The notes under the pieces: model-generated
The model's input: only the letters and a program-made list of their open reading frames with translations
Told to the model about the DNA's origin: nothing
Databases searched by the model: none
Assembly (NCBI RefSeq): GCF_030419005.1
Contig: NZ_CP106951.1
Coordinates: 5,022,001 to 5,086,000, forward strand
Source: Eleftheria terrae
GTDB taxonomy: Bacteria > Pseudomonadota > Gammaproteobacteria > Burkholderiales > Burkholderiaceae_C
DNA length: 64,000 nt
Direction of reading: 5' to 3'
Translations under genes and position numbers: made by a program
Shown here: positions 63,547 through 64,000 of the stretch, piece after piece
Layout: each line of letters begins with the position of its first letter
How positions within the stretch are numbered: the stretch's first letter is position 1

Positions 63547-63710
63547 CGCTTCGGATGGCGCAACTGCCGCCCCGAGCGGGGTGCGTGGCGCATCTGCCAC
63601 TTCCTCTCCCGCCTGTCTTCCCGATTGCACCTTTCAACGACGCTTAACGGATTTTCACCTCGTTCGTTCTCATAGTAAGTGACTACTTCACTGCTTCGGG
63701 GAGGAATGAA

Positions 63711-64000
63711 TTGCTGAAAATCAGCGAGAAGGGCCATGTCGACGATGCCCGAATCCGGCTCGCCATCCGCCCGCAGATCGAACGCGGACCCTTGCACCGG
63801 GTGCGCGGCCTGATCGTGCATCAGACCGGCGGCGCCACCGCAGCCTCGACGCTCGATGCCTACCGCCATGCAGGCAACGGCGCTCACTTCCTGATCGACA
63901 AGGACGGCACGGTCTACCAGACGGCGTCGGTCCGTCGCCGCTGTGCCCACGTGGGGCGGCTGCGGGCCCGTTGCGTGGCTGAAGGCCGTTGCACGCCGGG
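63711..64000 (+). CDS. N-acetylmuramoyl-L-alanine amidase (Amidase_2/PGRP family), 3' part outside window
   Basis: About 96 residues are visible. VRGLIVHQTGGATAAST contains the first zinc histidine, and GNGAHFLIDKDGTVYQTASV and CAHVG carry the family fold and a further histidine. Enzymes of this family cleave the amide between muramic acid and L-alanine. The TTG at 63711 is preceded by GGGGAGGAA at proper distance and no signal peptide is seen. Similar amidases without signal peptides are found among secreted antibacterial effectors, but the rest of the gene and its neighbours are outside the window. Confidence 0.8.
   Translation, partial: MLKISEKGHVDDARIRLAIRPQIERGPLHRVRGLIVHQTGGATAASTLDAYRHAGNGAHFLIDKDGTVYQTASVRRRCAHVGRLRARCVAEGRCTP

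Overview
The window reads as a chromosomal segment of a high-GC betaproteobacterium, most likely Burkholderiales (Rubrivivax/Leptothrix/Caldimonas-like or Comamonadaceae-like). The reasons are the strong G/C bias at third codon positions and a gene order I know from that order: citE-like / mdh / gntR / sdhCDABE / gltA, then leuCDB / asd / fimV / truA / trpFBA / accD / folC / SPOR / cvpA / purF / metZ / gltX. The genus is an inference. I see no rRNA, CRISPR array, insertion sequence, prophage or origin.

Region 1 (1-7750) is a TCA-cycle block. A citrate-lyase-beta-like gene (cut by the left edge) and malate dehydrogenase lie on the minus strand. A GntR/UTRA regulator, the whole succinate dehydrogenase operon with its flavinylation factor, and citrate synthase lie on the plus strand, closed by a clear terminator. 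An 18-bp perfect palindrome sits between mdh and gntR. Region 2 (7825-26894) is a long co-directional run for leucine, aspartate-family, tryptophan, fatty-acid, folate, purine and methionine synthesis and glutamyl-tRNA charging, with the polar-organisation/pilus protein FimV embedded. Several junctions are 4-base stop/start overlaps, and truA appears to use a CTG start. Region 3 (26880-27626) is a tRNA cluster: Ala(GGC) followed by a tandemly duplicated Glu(TTC)-Asp(GTC) unit with terminators.

Region 4 (27892-34350) holds a carboxymuconolactone-decarboxylase-family gene, an EamA transporter, an alkylation-repair pair (Ada-AlkA hybrid plus Ogt), a phosphomannomutase/phosphoglucomutase and Kdo transferase WaaA. 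Region 5 (34382-46176) is about export. A minus-strand operon runs tetR / adaptor / RND pump / PCMT-like methyltransferase / rhodanese / TolC, and a plus-strand MacAB-like ABC exporter ends in a DUF1439 lipoprotein. Region 6 (46262-53816) has undecaprenyl-diphosphatase, TrmB, a UvrD-like helicase, tRNA-Gly(CCC), an O-methyltransferase facing an AraC regulator, and a phospholipase-D/cardiolipin-synthase-like lipoprotein.

Region 7 (53847-64000) is the most accessory-looking part. It contains a small Rossmann protein, an orphan F0 subunit-c (AtpE) paralogue with no ATP synthase genes around it, a DUF2778/Tlde1-type L,D-transpeptidase-fold protein whose stop overlaps the start of a two-helix membrane protein (an effector-immunity-like pair), a chemoreceptor, a semialdehyde dehydrogenase, alanyl-tRNA synthetase with a structured leader, an exported protein, an HNH protein, and the start of a peptidoglycan amidase cut by the right edge. 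The gap between the chemoreceptor and the dehydrogenase holds a 36-bp perfect palindrome and two mutually exclusive hairpins.
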